Of a stretch of 64,000 bases of DNA, positions 10,596 to 20,348 are shown one piece after another. The DNA is from Alteromonas sp. KUL42. GTDB lineage: Bacteria; Pseudomonadota; Gammaproteobacteria; Enterobacterales; Alteromonadaceae. Each line of letters begins with the position of its first letter. The stretch's first letter is position 1. Under the pieces are notes generated by a model that worked only from the letters and a program-made list of their open reading frames with translations, was not told the DNA's origin and ran no database searches. The position numbers and the translations under genes are program-made. The stretch spans positions 1 to 64,000 of the forward strand of contig NZ_BJKK01000013.1 in assembly GCF_006538325.1 (NCBI RefSeq), in the 5' to 3' direction.

Positions 10596-12532
10596 GTATT
10601 TTGCAGTTAAAAAACATCACTGTTATCTACGGAAACCCACCATTGCTTGATGGCATTGAATTGGTGGTGCAACCCAAAGAGCGGGTTTGTTTAGTTGGTC
10701 GAAATGGCAGTGGTAAATCAACCCTTATGAAGGTGATTGCCGGTGACATAATTGCTGATGATGGTCAGCGCATTATAGAAAATAACACGGTAGTGGCGCG
10801 CCTAGAGCAAGATCCACCGCAAACTACTGATGTTTCATTATTTGATTACGTCGCCGAAGGTTTGTCGGATGTGGGTGAAACCCTGAAAGCATATTTCCAT
10901 CAAACCCGATTAGTGGGTGAAGATCCGAGCGAAGCAAATTTGAATAAACTTCAGCGTTTACAAGAAACGTTAGAAGCGCGAGATGCGTGGCAGTTTGAGC
11001 AACAAATAGAACAAACGTTAACTATGCTTAAGCTCGACCCCGATATTTCACTTTCAACTCTTTCAGGTGGATGGCGTAGAAAAGCCGCATTGGCTAGAGC
11101 CCTTGTTCGTTCACCTGATTTGCTGCTTTTAGACGAACCCACTAACCACCTTGATATTGAGATGATCCGTTGGCTAGAGTCTAGTTTAAGTAATTACAAA
11201 GGCGCTATTGTGTTTGTAAGCCACGACAGGGCGTTTATTCGCTCTATGGCTACACGTATCGTTGACTTAGACAGAGGCACGGTAACCAGTTATCCAGGCA
11301 ACTACGAAACTTATCTAGAGAAGAAACAACACGATTTAGAGGTTGAATCGTCTCAAAACGCTGAGTTTGATAAAAAGTTAGCGCAAGAAGAAGTATGGAT
11401 ACGACAAGGAATTAAGGCCCGTCGCACGCGTAACGAAGGTCGTGTTCGCGCCCTTAAGAAACTGCGGGAAGAGAGAAAAGCCCGTCGTGCTGTACAAGGC
11501 AGCGCTGTAGTAAACCAACACCAAGCTGCTCGTTCTGGCAAAATGGTGTTTGAAGTTAAAGATTTAAGTTACAGCATAGAAGGCAAACCTATCGTTAAAG
11601 GGTTAAACCTTAATGTACTTCGCGGTGATAAGCTTGCGCTAATTGGCCCCAATGGTAGCGGCAAGAGTACCTTGATTAAACTCCTCTTAGGCGAACTGCA
11701 ACCCGACAGCGGTAACTGCAAACAAGGTACAAATTTAGAAGTCGCGTACTTTGATCAACACCGTCACGGCTTAGACCTTGAGAAGACCGTGATTGACGCG
11801 GTTGGCGACGGTAAGCGTGACCTTATGGTTAACGGTCATCCTCGCCATGTGATCAGCTATCTCCAAGATTATTTATTTACACCCGAACGTGTTAATGCGC
11901 CAGTGAAGTCATTGTCTGGAGGTGAGAAAAATCGCCTCATGCTGGCTAAACTTATGCTTAAACCAAGTAACGTATTGGTACTGGATGAACCCACAAACGA
12001 CCTGGATGTTGAAACGCTAGAAATGCTTGAAACCCTGTTAAATGAATACACGGGCACAGTATTATTGGTGAGTCACGATAGGGAATTTGTCGACAACGTA
12101 GCAAATAGCAGTGTGGTTTTTGAAGGAAATGGACAATTACGGGAATTCATTGGGGGTTTCACTGACGTTGAAAGCTGGTATAAAGAGCAAGATGAAAAAC
12201 GTCAGGTCATTGAAAAAGAAGAAAAGGCCAAGGTAAAGAATGAAACTAATTCAGCTTCTAATAGTCCTAGTGCTAAGTCTTCTCCCCGTAAGACGAAAAA
12301 GCTATCATACAAAGATCAGCGTGAGCTTGAATCTTTGCCTCAGGAGCTAGAGAAACTCGAAGAAGAGCTTGAGGCGATGCAAGAACAAGTCAACAGCCCT
12401 GACTTTTTCAAACAAGACAGTGATATAACGGCCAAAGCGCTATCCGATTTGGCCGAAAAAGAAGAATTACTATCCCAGAAATATGCGCGCTGGGACGAAT
12501 TAGAAAGTATGCTGGAAGACAATCAGCAGTAA
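10592..12532 (+). CDS. uup: ABC-F ATPase Uup
   Basis: Two ABC ATPase domains are present, with Walker A GRNGSGKST and GPNGSGKST, signatures LSGGWRRKAAL and LSGGEKNRLML, and Walker B LLLDEPTNHLD and LVLDEPTNDLD. No membrane segments are present, so this is an ABC-F protein acting on ribosomes and not a transporter. A charged C-terminal domain with lysine/glutamate-rich coiled-coil character (about residues 545-646) is the feature that marks Uup, where it binds DNA. I moved the start to the GTG at 10592 (MSILQLKN), which has GAGGAG upstream and overlaps the previous stop. The ATG at 10553 lies inside the neighbouring gene. Confidence 0.95.
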   Translation: MSILQLKNITVIYGNPPLLDGIELVVQPKERVCLVGRNGSGKSTLMKVIAGDIIADDGQRIIENNTVVARLEQDPPQTTDVSLFDYVAEGLSDVGETLKAYFHQTRLVGEDPSEANLNKLQRLQETLEARDAWQFEQQIEQTLTMLKLDPDISLSTLSGGWRRKAALARALVRSPDLLLLDEPTNHLDIEMIRWLESSLSNYKGAIVFVSHDRAFIRSMATRIVDLDRGTVTSYPGNYETYLEKKQHDLEVESSQNAEFDKKLAQEEVWIRQGIKARRTRNEGRVRALKKLREERKARRAVQGSAVVNQHQAARSGKMVFEVKDLSYSIEGKPIVKGLNLNVLRGDKLALIGPNGSGKSTLIKLLLGELQPDSGNCKQGTNLEVAYFDQHRHGLDLEKTVIDAVGDGKRDLMVNGHPRHVISYLQDYLFTPERVNAPVKSLSGGEKNRLMLAKLMLKPSNVLVLDEPTNDLDVETLEMLETLLNEYTGTVLLVSHDREFVDNVANSSVVFEGNGQLREFIGGFTDVESWYKEQDEKRQVIEKEEKAKVKNETNSASNSPSAKSSPRKTKKLSYKDQRELESLPQELEKLEEELEAMQEQVNSPDFFKQDSDITAKALSDLAEKEELLSQKYARWDELESMLEDNQQ

Positions 12533-12544
12533 ATAGGATTTTAA

Positions 12545-14302
12545 ATGAAACGAACTCAGCTTGCCGCCGCCGTACTGTTAGCAACAAGTAGTGTGTCGGC
12601 TTTTGCCGCAACTTATTCAGTTACACCGCTGCCTTTACAAGAAACTGCTAGAAATAACTTTGGCCGCTCTATTGATGAAGCGGGTAAAATGCTATCTGTC
12701 GTGCAGTTAGAATACAATCCGCCTGTTGACGTAGAACAACTAGAAAACGACACCGTGTTTTTCGACGAATTTGGTGAAGATCTCGATAGTGAAGAAGACG
12801 CCAAACAGGGTATTTTCTCTGACAGTGATTACTCGACGATTGTGAACTTCTTGATAGAAACTTCAGGTGCTAGTCAGGGCCAGAAACTTGCACAATACCG
12901 CACCTACCTCACTGATACACAAGATATTAGTCTTGTACCAGGTCTTGATCAAATTACAGACAAGTTCAATGATTATACCCGCTCTGTTGTTTCTGTGGGT
13001 CGTGATAGCCTTAATGGCGACTTCATTGTTGGCGATTCTACAGGGTTAGTTGTTCTAGAACCATATGAAAACGAAGACGGCGATACCTTCAATTTCACCT
13101 ATGCAGAATCGGCAGAACAGGCCTTTATTCAGGTATCAGGTCAAACCAAAATATTACCCCCCGTTGACGACACCATTGGCGGTTTCGGCTCAGCGCGTGC
13201 AATAAACACCAATTTAGAAGTTGCTGGGTTTAGCACGGTATCGTTTAACGAAACCGTTCACGAGGCTGTTGAAGCATGTGGGGACGATGAAGAGCGCGGT
13301 GATCTGCCAGAAGGGCGCTGCCTGCAATCTATATACGCTGGTAGCTTTTCTGTTCCACGTATTTCAAGTGTTTTCTTAAATACATCGTCTAGTTTCCTGT
13401 CGGCTTATTTGAGATTTTCTGAAATTAACGCAACCATTTGGCAAGTAGATGTTAATGGTGACGTGGTAAGTCAGGAAACCTATCCATTATTAGTAGAGCC
13501 TGAAGAAGATGATACTCAACATTTCTACACTCTCGCCTATGATATAAATGACCAAGGAATTGCAGTTGGTGAAGCTTTAACTGGTGAATATGTTCGATTT
13601 ACGCGTCCTAATTCGTCTGGCCAAACTGAAAGTGAGCGCGTTGCGACCGTGTTTAGAGACGGTGAAACTATTGAATTACTCCCTCGTGATGAAAATATTT
13701 TGAGTCAGGCAGTTGGAATTAATGATAACAACTGGGTTACGGGGGCGGTTTTGCGCACTAGCAGTGATATAGCTCGTTCACGACTTTTTGTTTATAACCT
13801 CGATACGCAAGAGCAGCAGTATCCGTCGGGCTTTTTCACAAGTGCTGGTGTAACAGCTAACGCTATAAATAACAATAATATCGTTGTTGGTAGTACGGAT
13901 GTATCAGCAACAAGTGACACCCTTCGAGAAACTGCTGCATTCATGTACAACATTGATACTGAAGAATTTACTAATTTAAATGATTTAGTGTCTTGTGAAA
14001 ATACGTACGAGCTGATCGAAGCCGTTGACATTAACGACAATAACGAAATCATTGCCAACGCGCGCATTAAAACAACCTCTAAGTATGTTTCTGGTGTTGA
14101 TATAATAACCTCCACTGGAGAGACCCTTGAGGTTGATTCAGTCGTCGCGGTAAAACTCTCTCCTATTGCCAATGGCAGTGTAGAGGAGTGTGAAGTTCCT
14201 GACGATGAAAAACCTTATGAACGAAAAGCTGCATCAAGCACTTGGTTCGGTCTGTTGGGGTTATTTACAGCATTAATGCTAAGAAGACGCATCAGAAAGT
14301 AG
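12545..14302 (+). CDS. DUF3466 family exported protein
   Basis: A classical signal peptide (MKRTQLAAAVLLATSSVSAFA) opens this 585-residue protein. The body is acidic with repeated segments such as INDNNWVTGAV, INNNNIVVGST and INDNNEIIANA, which resemble the HAF-type propeller repeats of the family. The extreme C-terminus has a hydrophobic stretch (WFGLLGLFTALML) followed by RRRIRK. This resembles a sorting or anchoring tail, but without a clear PEP or GlyGly motif. Position between uup and rmf is, from memory, conserved in Vibrio, Shewanella and Alteromonas. The function is unknown; location is probably periplasm or outer envelope. Confidence 0.85.
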   Translation: MKRTQLAAAVLLATSSVSAFAATYSVTPLPLQETARNNFGRSIDEAGKMLSVVQLEYNPPVDVEQLENDTVFFDEFGEDLDSEEDAKQGIFSDSDYSTIVNFLIETSGASQGQKLAQYRTYLTDTQDISLVPGLDQITDKFNDYTRSVVSVGRDSLNGDFIVGDSTGLVVLEPYENEDGDTFNFTYAESAEQAFIQVSGQTKILPPVDDTIGGFGSARAINTNLEVAGFSTVSFNETVHEAVEACGDDEERGDLPEGRCLQSIYAGSFSVPRISSVFLNTSSSFLSAYLRFSEINATIWQVDVNGDVVSQETYPLLVEPEEDDTQHFYTLAYDINDQGIAVGEALTGEYVRFTRPNSSGQTESERVATVFRDGETIELLPRDENILSQAVGINDNNWVTGAVLRTSSDIARSRLFVYNLDTQEQQYPSGFFTSAGVTANAINNNNIVVGSTDVSATSDTLRETAAFMYNIDTEEFTNLNDLVSCENTYELIEAVDINDNNEIIANARIKTTSKYVSGVDIITSTGETLEVDSVVAVKLSPIANGSVEECEVPDDEKPYERKAASSTWFGLLGLFTALMLRRRIRK

Positions 14303-14332
14303 TACGAGAGAGTACATATTTTACTCACTTTT

Positions 14333-14360
14333 AAAAGCCACATTCACTGTGGCTTTTTTT
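14333..14360 (+). terminator. Rho-independent terminator after DUF3466 gene
   Basis: A 9-bp stem (AAAGCCACA / TGTGGCTTT) with a 5-nt loop and a seven-T tail. Confidence 0.9.
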
Positions 14361-14603
14361 ATGCCTAAATATGATAAAAATTGAAATAAATATGAATAAA
14401 AAATTTCATAATTAATTCATTTAAAGTTCATTTATTTAATGTTTGTCAAGCAATTTTATTGATAAAAAACCTTGAACCAATTGGTCAATTGCACTATCTA
14501 ATAGTTGTACGCAAAGCGTTTTCCAGCAGTTTCGGCATTATTGATATTGACCGCTAGAGAAAACGAATTGGTGTACATCCAAATAAACAAAAGAGGCTTA
14601 TCA

Positions 14604-14780
14604 ATGAAAAGACAAAAAAGAGATAAACTGACTCGCGCACATGCTAAAGGCTATCAAGCTGGTATCAGCGGTCGTTCGAAAGAAAATTGTCCATTTCAGC
14701 AATTCGATGCACGCTCACAGTGGCTAGGTGGCTGGCGTGAAGCAGTGGAAGACAGACACTTAGGGCTAGCTATTAAGTAG
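14604..14780 (+). CDS. rmf: Ribosome modulation factor
   Basis: This 58-residue basic protein (MKRQKRDKLTRAHAKGYQAG) matches RMF, the factor that dimerises 70S ribosomes into inactive 100S particles in stationary phase. The tail QWLGGWREAVED is diagnostic. An upstream in-frame ATG at 14505 would add 33 residues that do not fit the family; the ATG at 14604 has AAGAGG eight bases upstream. The gene sits alone between two terminators with a roughly 240-base AT-rich leader, fitting growth-phase control, and lies next to fabA as in E. coli. Confidence 0.96.
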   Translation: MKRQKRDKLTRAHAKGYQAGISGRSKENCPFQQFDARSQWLGGWREAVEDRHLGLAIK

Positions 14781-14814
14781 TTCTTTCTCTTTTATGAACT
14801 GATTAAGCAAAAGG

Positions 14815-14840
14815 AAAAGCCCCTGAAAAGGGGCTTTTTT
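14815..14840. terminator. Terminator between convergent rmf and fabA
   Basis: The stem AAAAGCCCC / GGGGCTTTT with a 6-nt loop has a T-run on the plus side and an A-run on the other, so it can serve both rmf and the convergent fabA. Confidence 0.85.
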
Positions 14841-14868
14841 CGTACTGGTAAATGTGAATGAGTGCCAA

Positions 14869-15387
14869 TTAGAAATTTGACGTATCTTGGAATAAGCCAA
14901 CTTTTAAGTCTTTAGCAGAGTAGATTTCGCGCCCATCTACTTCAACAACACCATCAGCCATGCCCATAAACAATTTACGCTTGATAACACGCTTCATTGT
15001 AATTTTATAGGTTACTTTCTTCGCGGTAGGCAATATTTGACCTGTGAATTTAACCTCACCAACACCCAATGCGCGACCTTTACCTGGTCCACCACTCCAA
15101 CCTAAGAAAAAGCCCACTAGTTGCCACATGGCGTCTAAACCAAGGCAACCAGGCATAACTGGGTCGCCTGGGAAGTGGCAGTCAAAAAACCAAAGATCCG
15201 GCGTAATATCGAGCTCTGCAATTATTTCACCCTTACCATGCTCACCACCGTCTTCAGTGATAGATGCGATTCGATCCATCATTAGCATATTGGGCGCAGG
15301 GAGTTGACTATTTCCTTCACCGAACATTTCCCCACGGCTACATGCAAGTAAATCTTCTTTATTGAAGCTGTTTTTCTTATCTGACAT
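14869..15387 (-). CDS. fabA: 3-hydroxydecanoyl-ACP dehydratase/isomerase
   Basis: The 172-residue protein is the same length as E. coli FabA, which dehydrates 3-hydroxydecanoyl-ACP and isomerises the product to the cis-3 form that starts unsaturated fatty acids. The active-site histidine is in [20 protein letters not shown] and the aspartate in the last part of that segment. The start used is the ATG at 15387 ([12 protein letters not shown]). The frame stays open for 21 more codons upstream, but these have no family similarity. The gene is divergent from the small basic-protein gene at 15521. Confidence 0.97.
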   Translation of the reverse strand: MSDKKNSFNKEDLLACSRGEMFGEGNSQLPAPNMLMMDRIASITEDGGEHGKGEIIAELDITPDLWFFDCHFPGDPVMPGCLGLDAMWQLVGFFLGWSGGPGKGRALGVGEVKFTGQILPTAKKVTYKITMKRVIKRKLFMGMADGVVEVDGREIYSAKDLKVGLFQDTSNF

Positions 15388-15520
15388 TACTGACTCGTTG
15401 TTGTTTTCAAAAATTGAAGGTAATTTAGCGAACAGTTGTAAGCTAAACAACTCTGAACAGTGTTTTTTATGTGTAAAAACGCGTGTTAGACTAAATACAA
15501 CTCAAATATGTGTAATTACT

Positions 15521-15808
15521 ATGACAGATAAGACAAAAAATGAGCAAGTGAAAAAAGGCGCTGTAAATAAAGCAAAAGCGAATGCTGAAAAACAGCGGCG
15601 TTTCAGAGAAAGACAAAAAGATGCGGGAAAAAAGCTGGTCCGGGGTTACGTTACGCCTGAAGCTAAGCTTTGTTATGACGAAATTAGAGATAAAACAGGA
15701 TGGACCGACAGTGAGGCCATGTCTAATGCCATGCGCCTTATGTATGCAGCGTATAAATGCGGACAAATCAAACTACTTAATGAATGGTTGCGCAAAAACG
15801 AGCGTTAA
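15521..15808 (+). CDS. Small basic hypothetical protein, possible DNA-binding
   Basis: The 95-residue product ([20 protein letters not shown]) has a lysine/arginine-rich, probably helical N-terminus with [21 protein letters not shown], followed by [36 protein letters not shown]. The strand-then-two-helices order looks like a ribbon-helix-helix fold, but that is inference from pattern only. The ATG at 15521 was preferred over the open extension back to 15362, which runs through the fabA 5' region. It overlaps the convergent photolyase-family gene by four bases at its stop. Confidence 0.65.
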   Translation: MTDKTKNEQVKKGAVNKAKANAEKQRRFRERQKDAGKKLVRGYVTPEAKLCYDEIRDKTGWTDSEAMSNAMRLMYAAYKCGQIKLLNEWLRKNER

Positions 15809-17352
15809 TTCTTGTGCTGCTTTTGTTTTAGCCACTGTCGACTGGGGCTATTAGTCATAGTATGTCGCCGAATAATTCTTTTAGCTTCTTGCAACACATC
15901 ACAGCGTTCTCGGTAGTCCCATAATCGCTTTGCAGTTTGTTTATTGTGCGCGTTAATGTCGATAATGGGGTGATAGTAATCACGCTCCACATCAAAATTA
16001 AGCATTTGTGACTCTAAGGGAGGCAGCAGATGTGGTGCATGTACAGCTTGGTTGGGTAGGTGCCGTACCTCAGGTACCCAGCGCTTAATAAACACACCGT
16101 TTGGGTCTAGTTTTGCTGACTGTGTCATAGGATTATACAGCCTTACAGTGTGAATTCCGGTAATACTGGCTTGCATCTGAATTTGTGGGTAATGAATACC
16201 GGGCTCAAAATCTAAAAATTGCGTAGCGAGATAATGTGCAGCCTTAAGCCAGTGCACATTTAAATGGTGACACAAAAAACTGGTAACCATCGCCCGCATG
16301 CGAAAATTCAAATACCCTGTTTCTTTTAAAGCTCGCATACAAGCATCCACCAATGGATAGCCGGTTTGACCGACACTCCAAAGGTAAAAACGCCGCTCTG
16401 CTTCTGGGCCGTCGATATAGGGAAAATCATTATACGCATGGTTCATTGGTTGCCATTCCATGCTGTGTTCACTTTCAAATTTTTGAATAAAGTGGCAATG
16501 CCAGTGAAGCCTCGACGTTAACGCTGACAATGCATTTCTCCAAAGCTTTCGTTGCGCTAAAGGTAGTTGTTTCTTTTCTTTGCGCTGGATATTCACATAC
16601 GAATATACCTGCTTAATGGATAAGTTGCCCCATGCAAGATAAGGACTTAAGCGGCTGCATGCATGCCTTGCCGCATGAGGTTGGGAAATGTGTTTATGGT
16701 AATACATACCCCGTTGCTCAAAAAAATGTTTTAACACTTGCCAGCCACGGCGTTCGCCACCGGGCTGCATAGTCGAGCAGGGTGCTACACTTGGATTTAT
16801 TTTAACGTAAGAGGTTGCTTGCCGTTCCATATCCTTTATGGCACCCCAATTCACCCAGTGAGTGCTATAGATATCAAAATCGAAGGTTGGTTCGGAAAAA
16901 TGCGCCTCCCAATTAGCCTGCCAATGTTTGCGATGTGGCAGCCCCCGAATCACTGCACCGAACGAGGCTTCTTTAAAACTAATTCCATTATAAGTCAGCC
17001 ACTTAAAAACAGAGGTGTCGCGGTTATGCGTAACCTTTAGCCCTACTTCTTGGTAACTCCTAACCTGTTTAATAGTAAAGAATTGCCCTATGAACCTAAA
17101 CGCATCTATTATTTCCATATGTAGTTGCAATACATTTATATGTTCAGGAAGTTGGCTATTAATATCATCAAGGCTCTGTGCCACAAAATGCCAATGACGA
17201 GCACTCATGTGAGGGTCAGCTAATAAAGAAGGCTCCCAACAATAGAGCAACAGCACATTCTCACCGTTACCATACGCTTCAAACAATGGCTTATGGTCGC
17301 GAATTCGTAAATCACGTTTTAACCAAATAACAGTAATGTCTTGCTTTGTCAT
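15805..17352 (-). CDS. Cryptochrome/photolyase family protein (unassigned subfamily)
   Basis: The N-terminus ([21 protein letters not shown]) is the alpha/beta antenna domain of the superfamily. The C-terminal helical FAD-binding domain contains [33 protein letters not shown] and a loop reading [19 protein letters not shown]. In CPD photolyases that loop normally continues with a run ending in YFRIFNP, so this protein is not a standard class I enzyme. I start it at the ATG at 17352; a TTG five codons earlier is less likely. About 515 residues. It lies 22 bases downstream of the cry-DASH gene on the same strand and is probably co-transcribed. It may be a repair enzyme or a blue-light sensor; the sequence does not decide. 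Confidence 0.85.
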   Translation of the reverse strand: MTKQDITVIWLKRDLRIRDHKPLFEAYGNGENVLLLYCWEPSLLADPHMSARHWHFVAQSLDDINSQLPEHINVLQLHMEIIDAFRFIGQFFTIKQVRSYQEVGLKVTHNRDTSVFKWLTYNGISFKEASFGAVIRGLPHRKHWQANWEAHFSEPTFDFDIYSTHWVNWGAIKDMERQATSYVKINPSVAPCSTMQPGGERRGWQVLKHFFEQRGMYYHKHISQPHAARHACSRLSPYLAWGNLSIKQVYSYVNIQRKEKKQLPLAQRKLWRNALSALTSRLHWHCHFIQKFESEHSMEWQPMNHAYNDFPYIDGPEAERRFYLWSVGQTGYPLVDACMRALKETGYLNFRMRAMVTSFLCHHLNVHWLKAAHYLATQFLDFEPGIHYPQIQMQASITGIHTVRLYNPMTQSAKLDPNGVFIKRWVPEVRHLPNQAVHAPHLLPPLESQMLNFDVERDYYHPIIDINAHNKQTAKRLWDYRERCDVLQEAKRIIRRHTMTNSPSRQWLKQKQHKN

Positions 17353-17374
17353 CAACTCGAAGCGCAATTTTAAC

Positions 17375-18811
17375 TTACGGGAGCCACTTATTTCTAAATG
17401 TGCTGTCTGGGTCGTAGGTTTCGGTTTGTTTTTGAAGATTGAATTGGCGATGACCTCTTGGGTCGCTACCCACTCCAGCTAAATACAGCCAATTACCCCA
17501 GTTGCTACCCACGTCATAGTCGATAAGTTGTTGCTCGAACCACGCTGCACCATGTCGCCAATCTTGGCGAAGTTCATGTACAAAGCAACTTGCTACAAGC
17601 TGTCTTCCACGATTTGACATATATCCCGTTGATAATAATTGGCGCATGCAAGCATCGACAATGGGATACCCTGTATTACCGTTACACCAATCGTTAAATA
17701 CATCAGAATTATGTGTAGTGTCAGGGCTAACGCCGTTTATTCCACTAAATCTAAACCAGTTCGACCCATGGCATTTTTGAAGCCAGTAAAAAAACTCACG
17801 CCACAAAAGTTCAAAATAGATCCAATAAGTCGACTCATTTTTCTCTATTGTTTCTTCATAGTGCCTCACTCGTTGCATAACGTATCTTGCAGACAAAGCG
17901 CCATTGGCAAGCCAAGCGCTTAATTTAGTACTATCAGGCCAAACATCTAATGTATTTCGGGTTTCTTTATAAGTAGACGCAGCGTTCCAATCGAACAAAT
18001 AGGTCTCTAAATGCCGTAGGCCAGCTGATTCACCGCCAATAAATTCACCCTCAACATATTTCCCTTCAATAAATTCGCCTTCGTCACATTTTGGAGCGTA
18101 GCAACTAATGTCGAATAAGCTTATATGCGCGGGTAAGTTATCAAATTGGGGCAAAAAGGAGGTTGGTAGTGACTCAATTTTGGAGAGCGGTGGCCGAACG
18201 GTGAGCACCTTTTCAACCTTGCGTCTAAAAGGACTAAATACCTGAGGCATATCATTGACGGTAAACGGTAAATCACATTCGTTAAACAAACCAAATGATT
18301 CACGTTCTATCAATTCAACGTTGACAAAGCGCTTTTGAATATCATTCAGCGCCTTAATTTCATTAAATCCATTGTGTTGACTTACACCCAAGTGAGTGTA
18401 GCCGTTTTGCATAAGTAAAAGTTCTAAACAAGACAGCGTATTACCGTTAAGAACAATAAGTGAGTGCCCAAGCACACGAAGTTGATGGCTAAGATCGGCC
18501 AAAGTTTCTATCAAAAATCGATATCTATGCTTTCCTATATTCGGAAAATTGCTTTCTAATTGTGAAGCTTCACCTTTATTACTTCTATTTCCACTATCAA
18601 CAGCGGCTTGGTGGTAATTAGATTGCCCAGAATCAGTGGGTAAAACCTTGACATGGTCGGTGTCAAAAATATAGACAAAGCTGATTTCATCAACCTGCTC
18701 AGTTAACGCATCTAGTGCAGGTTGGTCATGCAAACGTAAATCGTGTCGAAACCAAAATAGCCCTTTTTTTGGGGTTTCCACACTGTCGCTAGTAAGTCTT
18801 TGGTTTGGCAT
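17375..18811 (-). CDS. Cryptochrome DASH family protein
   Basis: The order is N-terminal antenna domain ([17 protein letters not shown]), a variable middle with an acidic repeat-like stretch near residues 250-265 ([14 protein letters not shown]), and the FAD domain. The segment [28 protein letters not shown] is the form of this loop that marks cry-DASH proteins, which repair CPDs in single-stranded DNA and may sense light. The length of 478 residues is normal. It heads a two-gene minus-strand unit and is divergent from the photolyase at 18922, sharing a 110-base promoter region. Confidence 0.9.
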   Translation of the reverse strand: MPNQRLTSDSVETPKKGLFWFRHDLRLHDQPALDALTEQVDEISFVYIFDTDHVKVLPTDSGQSNYHQAAVDSGNRSNKGEASQLESNFPNIGKHRYRFLIETLADLSHQLRVLGHSLIVLNGNTLSCLELLLMQNGYTHLGVSQHNGFNEIKALNDIQKRFVNVELIERESFGLFNECDLPFTVNDMPQVFSPFRRKVEKVLTVRPPLSKIESLPTSFLPQFDNLPAHISLFDISCYAPKCDEGEFIEGKYVEGEFIGGESAGLRHLETYLFDWNAASTYKETRNTLDVWPDSTKLSAWLANGALSARYVMQRVRHYEETIEKNESTYWIYFELLWREFFYWLQKCHGSNWFRFSGINGVSPDTTHNSDVFNDWCNGNTGYPIVDACMRQLLSTGYMSNRGRQLVASCFVHELRQDWRHGAAWFEQQLIDYDVGSNWGNWLYLAGVGSDPRGHRQFNLQKQTETYDPDSTFRNKWLP

Positions 18812-18921
18812 AATTAATTACACATCATTTTTATGTATAAAACGGATCCTGAATCCGTATTTTGTCGTAATCACGCTAATACGTTCTTAATTTAGAATAA
18901 GTGCAACTCAAAGGAAAAAAA
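18812..18921. promoter_or_regulatory. Divergent promoter region between cry-DASH and photolyase genes
   Basis: This gap separates two divergently read light-repair genes. It holds an imperfect inverted repeat at 18829-18839 and flanks (TACACAT, seven-base spacer, ATGTATA) and a 5-bp perfect inverted repeat at 18842-18856 (CGGAT CCTGA ATCCG). Either could be an operator for a light- or stress-responsive regulator. No regulator gene of the LitR/CarH type is present in the window. Confidence 0.4.
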
Positions 18922-20346
18922 GTGACAGTTCCAACTAGCATTATGTGGTTTCGCCAAGACTTGCGCGTTAAAGACAATCCTGCACTTAATGCTGCCTGCG
19001 ATATGGGCAAGATTGTTCCCGTTTTTATATACGATGATACAGCCCCAAATGGTCGAGACTTAGGCGGTGCAAGTAAATGGTGGTTACATCATGCATTAGC
19101 GTCTTTAGATAAGTGCTTACAAAGCCACTTACAAATTTTCAAAGGCGATCCTCGTGAAATATTACCTGCATTAATGAAGCAATATGATGCTAAGGCCATT
19201 TTCTGGAATCGCTGCTACGAACCTTGGCAAATAAACCGCGACAAGGAAATTAAACGACACATTGTTGAAGCGGGTTACGAAGCTTACAGTACTAATGGAA
19301 GTTTATTGTGGGAGCCGATGAAAGTTCTGAAAAAGGATGGTACGCCATATCGCGTATTCACACCTTACTACCGCAAAGGGTGTTTGAACTTAGCACCGCC
19401 CCGTTACCCTAAGGCGCCGCCAGCGCGTATCACCTATAGTGATGTCAACAAAGAAGATGATGGTTTAGATGCGCTGAACCTGCTGCCCAACATACCATGG
19501 GATTCAACCATTACCTCAATGTGGAAGCCAGGAGAAGAGGGCGCTGCAGACAATCTGTCTCATTTTATTCAACACGCTGCGCGCAGCTATAAAGACGGCA
19601 GGGATATTCCGTCCCTAAATGGCACCTCTCGTTTGTCACCGTATTTGCATTTCGGCGAGATATCACCAAACCAAGTGTGGTATGCCGTAAAAGATCAATT
19701 TGGTGATACAGAAGATAAGAGTATCGATACGTATTTGAGTGAACTAGGATGGAGAGAGTTCAGCTACTATTTGCTGTATCACTTTCCTACGCTTCCAAAT
19801 AAAAACTTTAATGAAAAATTCGACAAGTTCCCATGGCGTGACGACACCAAAGCGTTGAAAGCGTGGCAAACCGGGCAAACAGGAATCCCAATTGTTGATG
19901 CTGGTATGCGTGAATTATGGCAAACAGGTTACATGCACAATCGCGTTAGGATGATTGTAGGTTCGTTTCTGGTAAAAAATTTACTATTAAGTTGGCATGA
20001 AGGCGAACGCTGGTTTTGGGATACACTGCTTGACGCCGATTTAGCCAGTAACAGCGCAAGTTGGCAGTGGGTAGCGGGTTCAGGTGCAGATGCTGCACCT
20101 TACTTCAGAATATTTAATCCCATACTACAAGGAGAAAAGTTTGACAAAAAAGGGGTTTATGTCCGCAAATATTGCCCAGAACTTAAAAACTTGCCTGATA
20201 AATACATTCATAAGCCTTGGGAAGCACCCAGCATTATTGCTAAAGATGCAGATGTGGAACTTGGCAAGAGCTACCCAAAACCTATTGTCGATTTGAAAGC
20301 GTCTAGACAACGGGCACTTGATGCATTTCAACAAATTAAAGGGTAA
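18922..20346 (+). CDS. phrB: Deoxyribodipyrimidine photolyase, class I CPD type
   Basis: The protein repairs cyclobutane pyrimidine dimers with blue light and reduced FAD. The antenna domain starts IMWFRQDLRVKDNPALNAA. The FAD domain has LGWREFSYYLLYHFP, GQTGIPIVDAGMRELWQTGYMHNRVRM, and NSASWQWVAGSGADAAPYFRIFNP, the standard CPD-photolyase version of this loop. I chose the GTG at 18922 because AAAGGA lies seven bases upstream; a GTG at 18901 in the same frame would precede that ribosome-binding site. The next photolyase-family gene starts two bases after its stop, so the two are translationally linked. Confidence 0.93.
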   Translation: MTVPTSIMWFRQDLRVKDNPALNAACDMGKIVPVFIYDDTAPNGRDLGGASKWWLHHALASLDKCLQSHLQIFKGDPREILPALMKQYDAKAIFWNRCYEPWQINRDKEIKRHIVEAGYEAYSTNGSLLWEPMKVLKKDGTPYRVFTPYYRKGCLNLAPPRYPKAPPARITYSDVNKEDDGLDALNLLPNIPWDSTITSMWKPGEEGAADNLSHFIQHAARSYKDGRDIPSLNGTSRLSPYLHFGEISPNQVWYAVKDQFGDTEDKSIDTYLSELGWREFSYYLLYHFPTLPNKNFNEKFDKFPWRDDTKALKAWQTGQTGIPIVDAGMRELWQTGYMHNRVRMIVGSFLVKNLLLSWHEGERWFWDTLLDADLASNSASWQWVAGSGADAAPYFRIFNPILQGEKFDKKGVYVRKYCPELKNLPDKYIHKPWEAPSIIAKDADVELGKSYPKPIVDLKASRQRALDAFQQIKG

Positions 20347-20348
20347 TT

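Noticed and set aside
13792-14172. 126-codon minus-strand frame inside the DUF3466 gene
   Set aside because: It is a serine/valine-rich shadow of the plus-strand gene, whose signal peptide and repeats are coherent.
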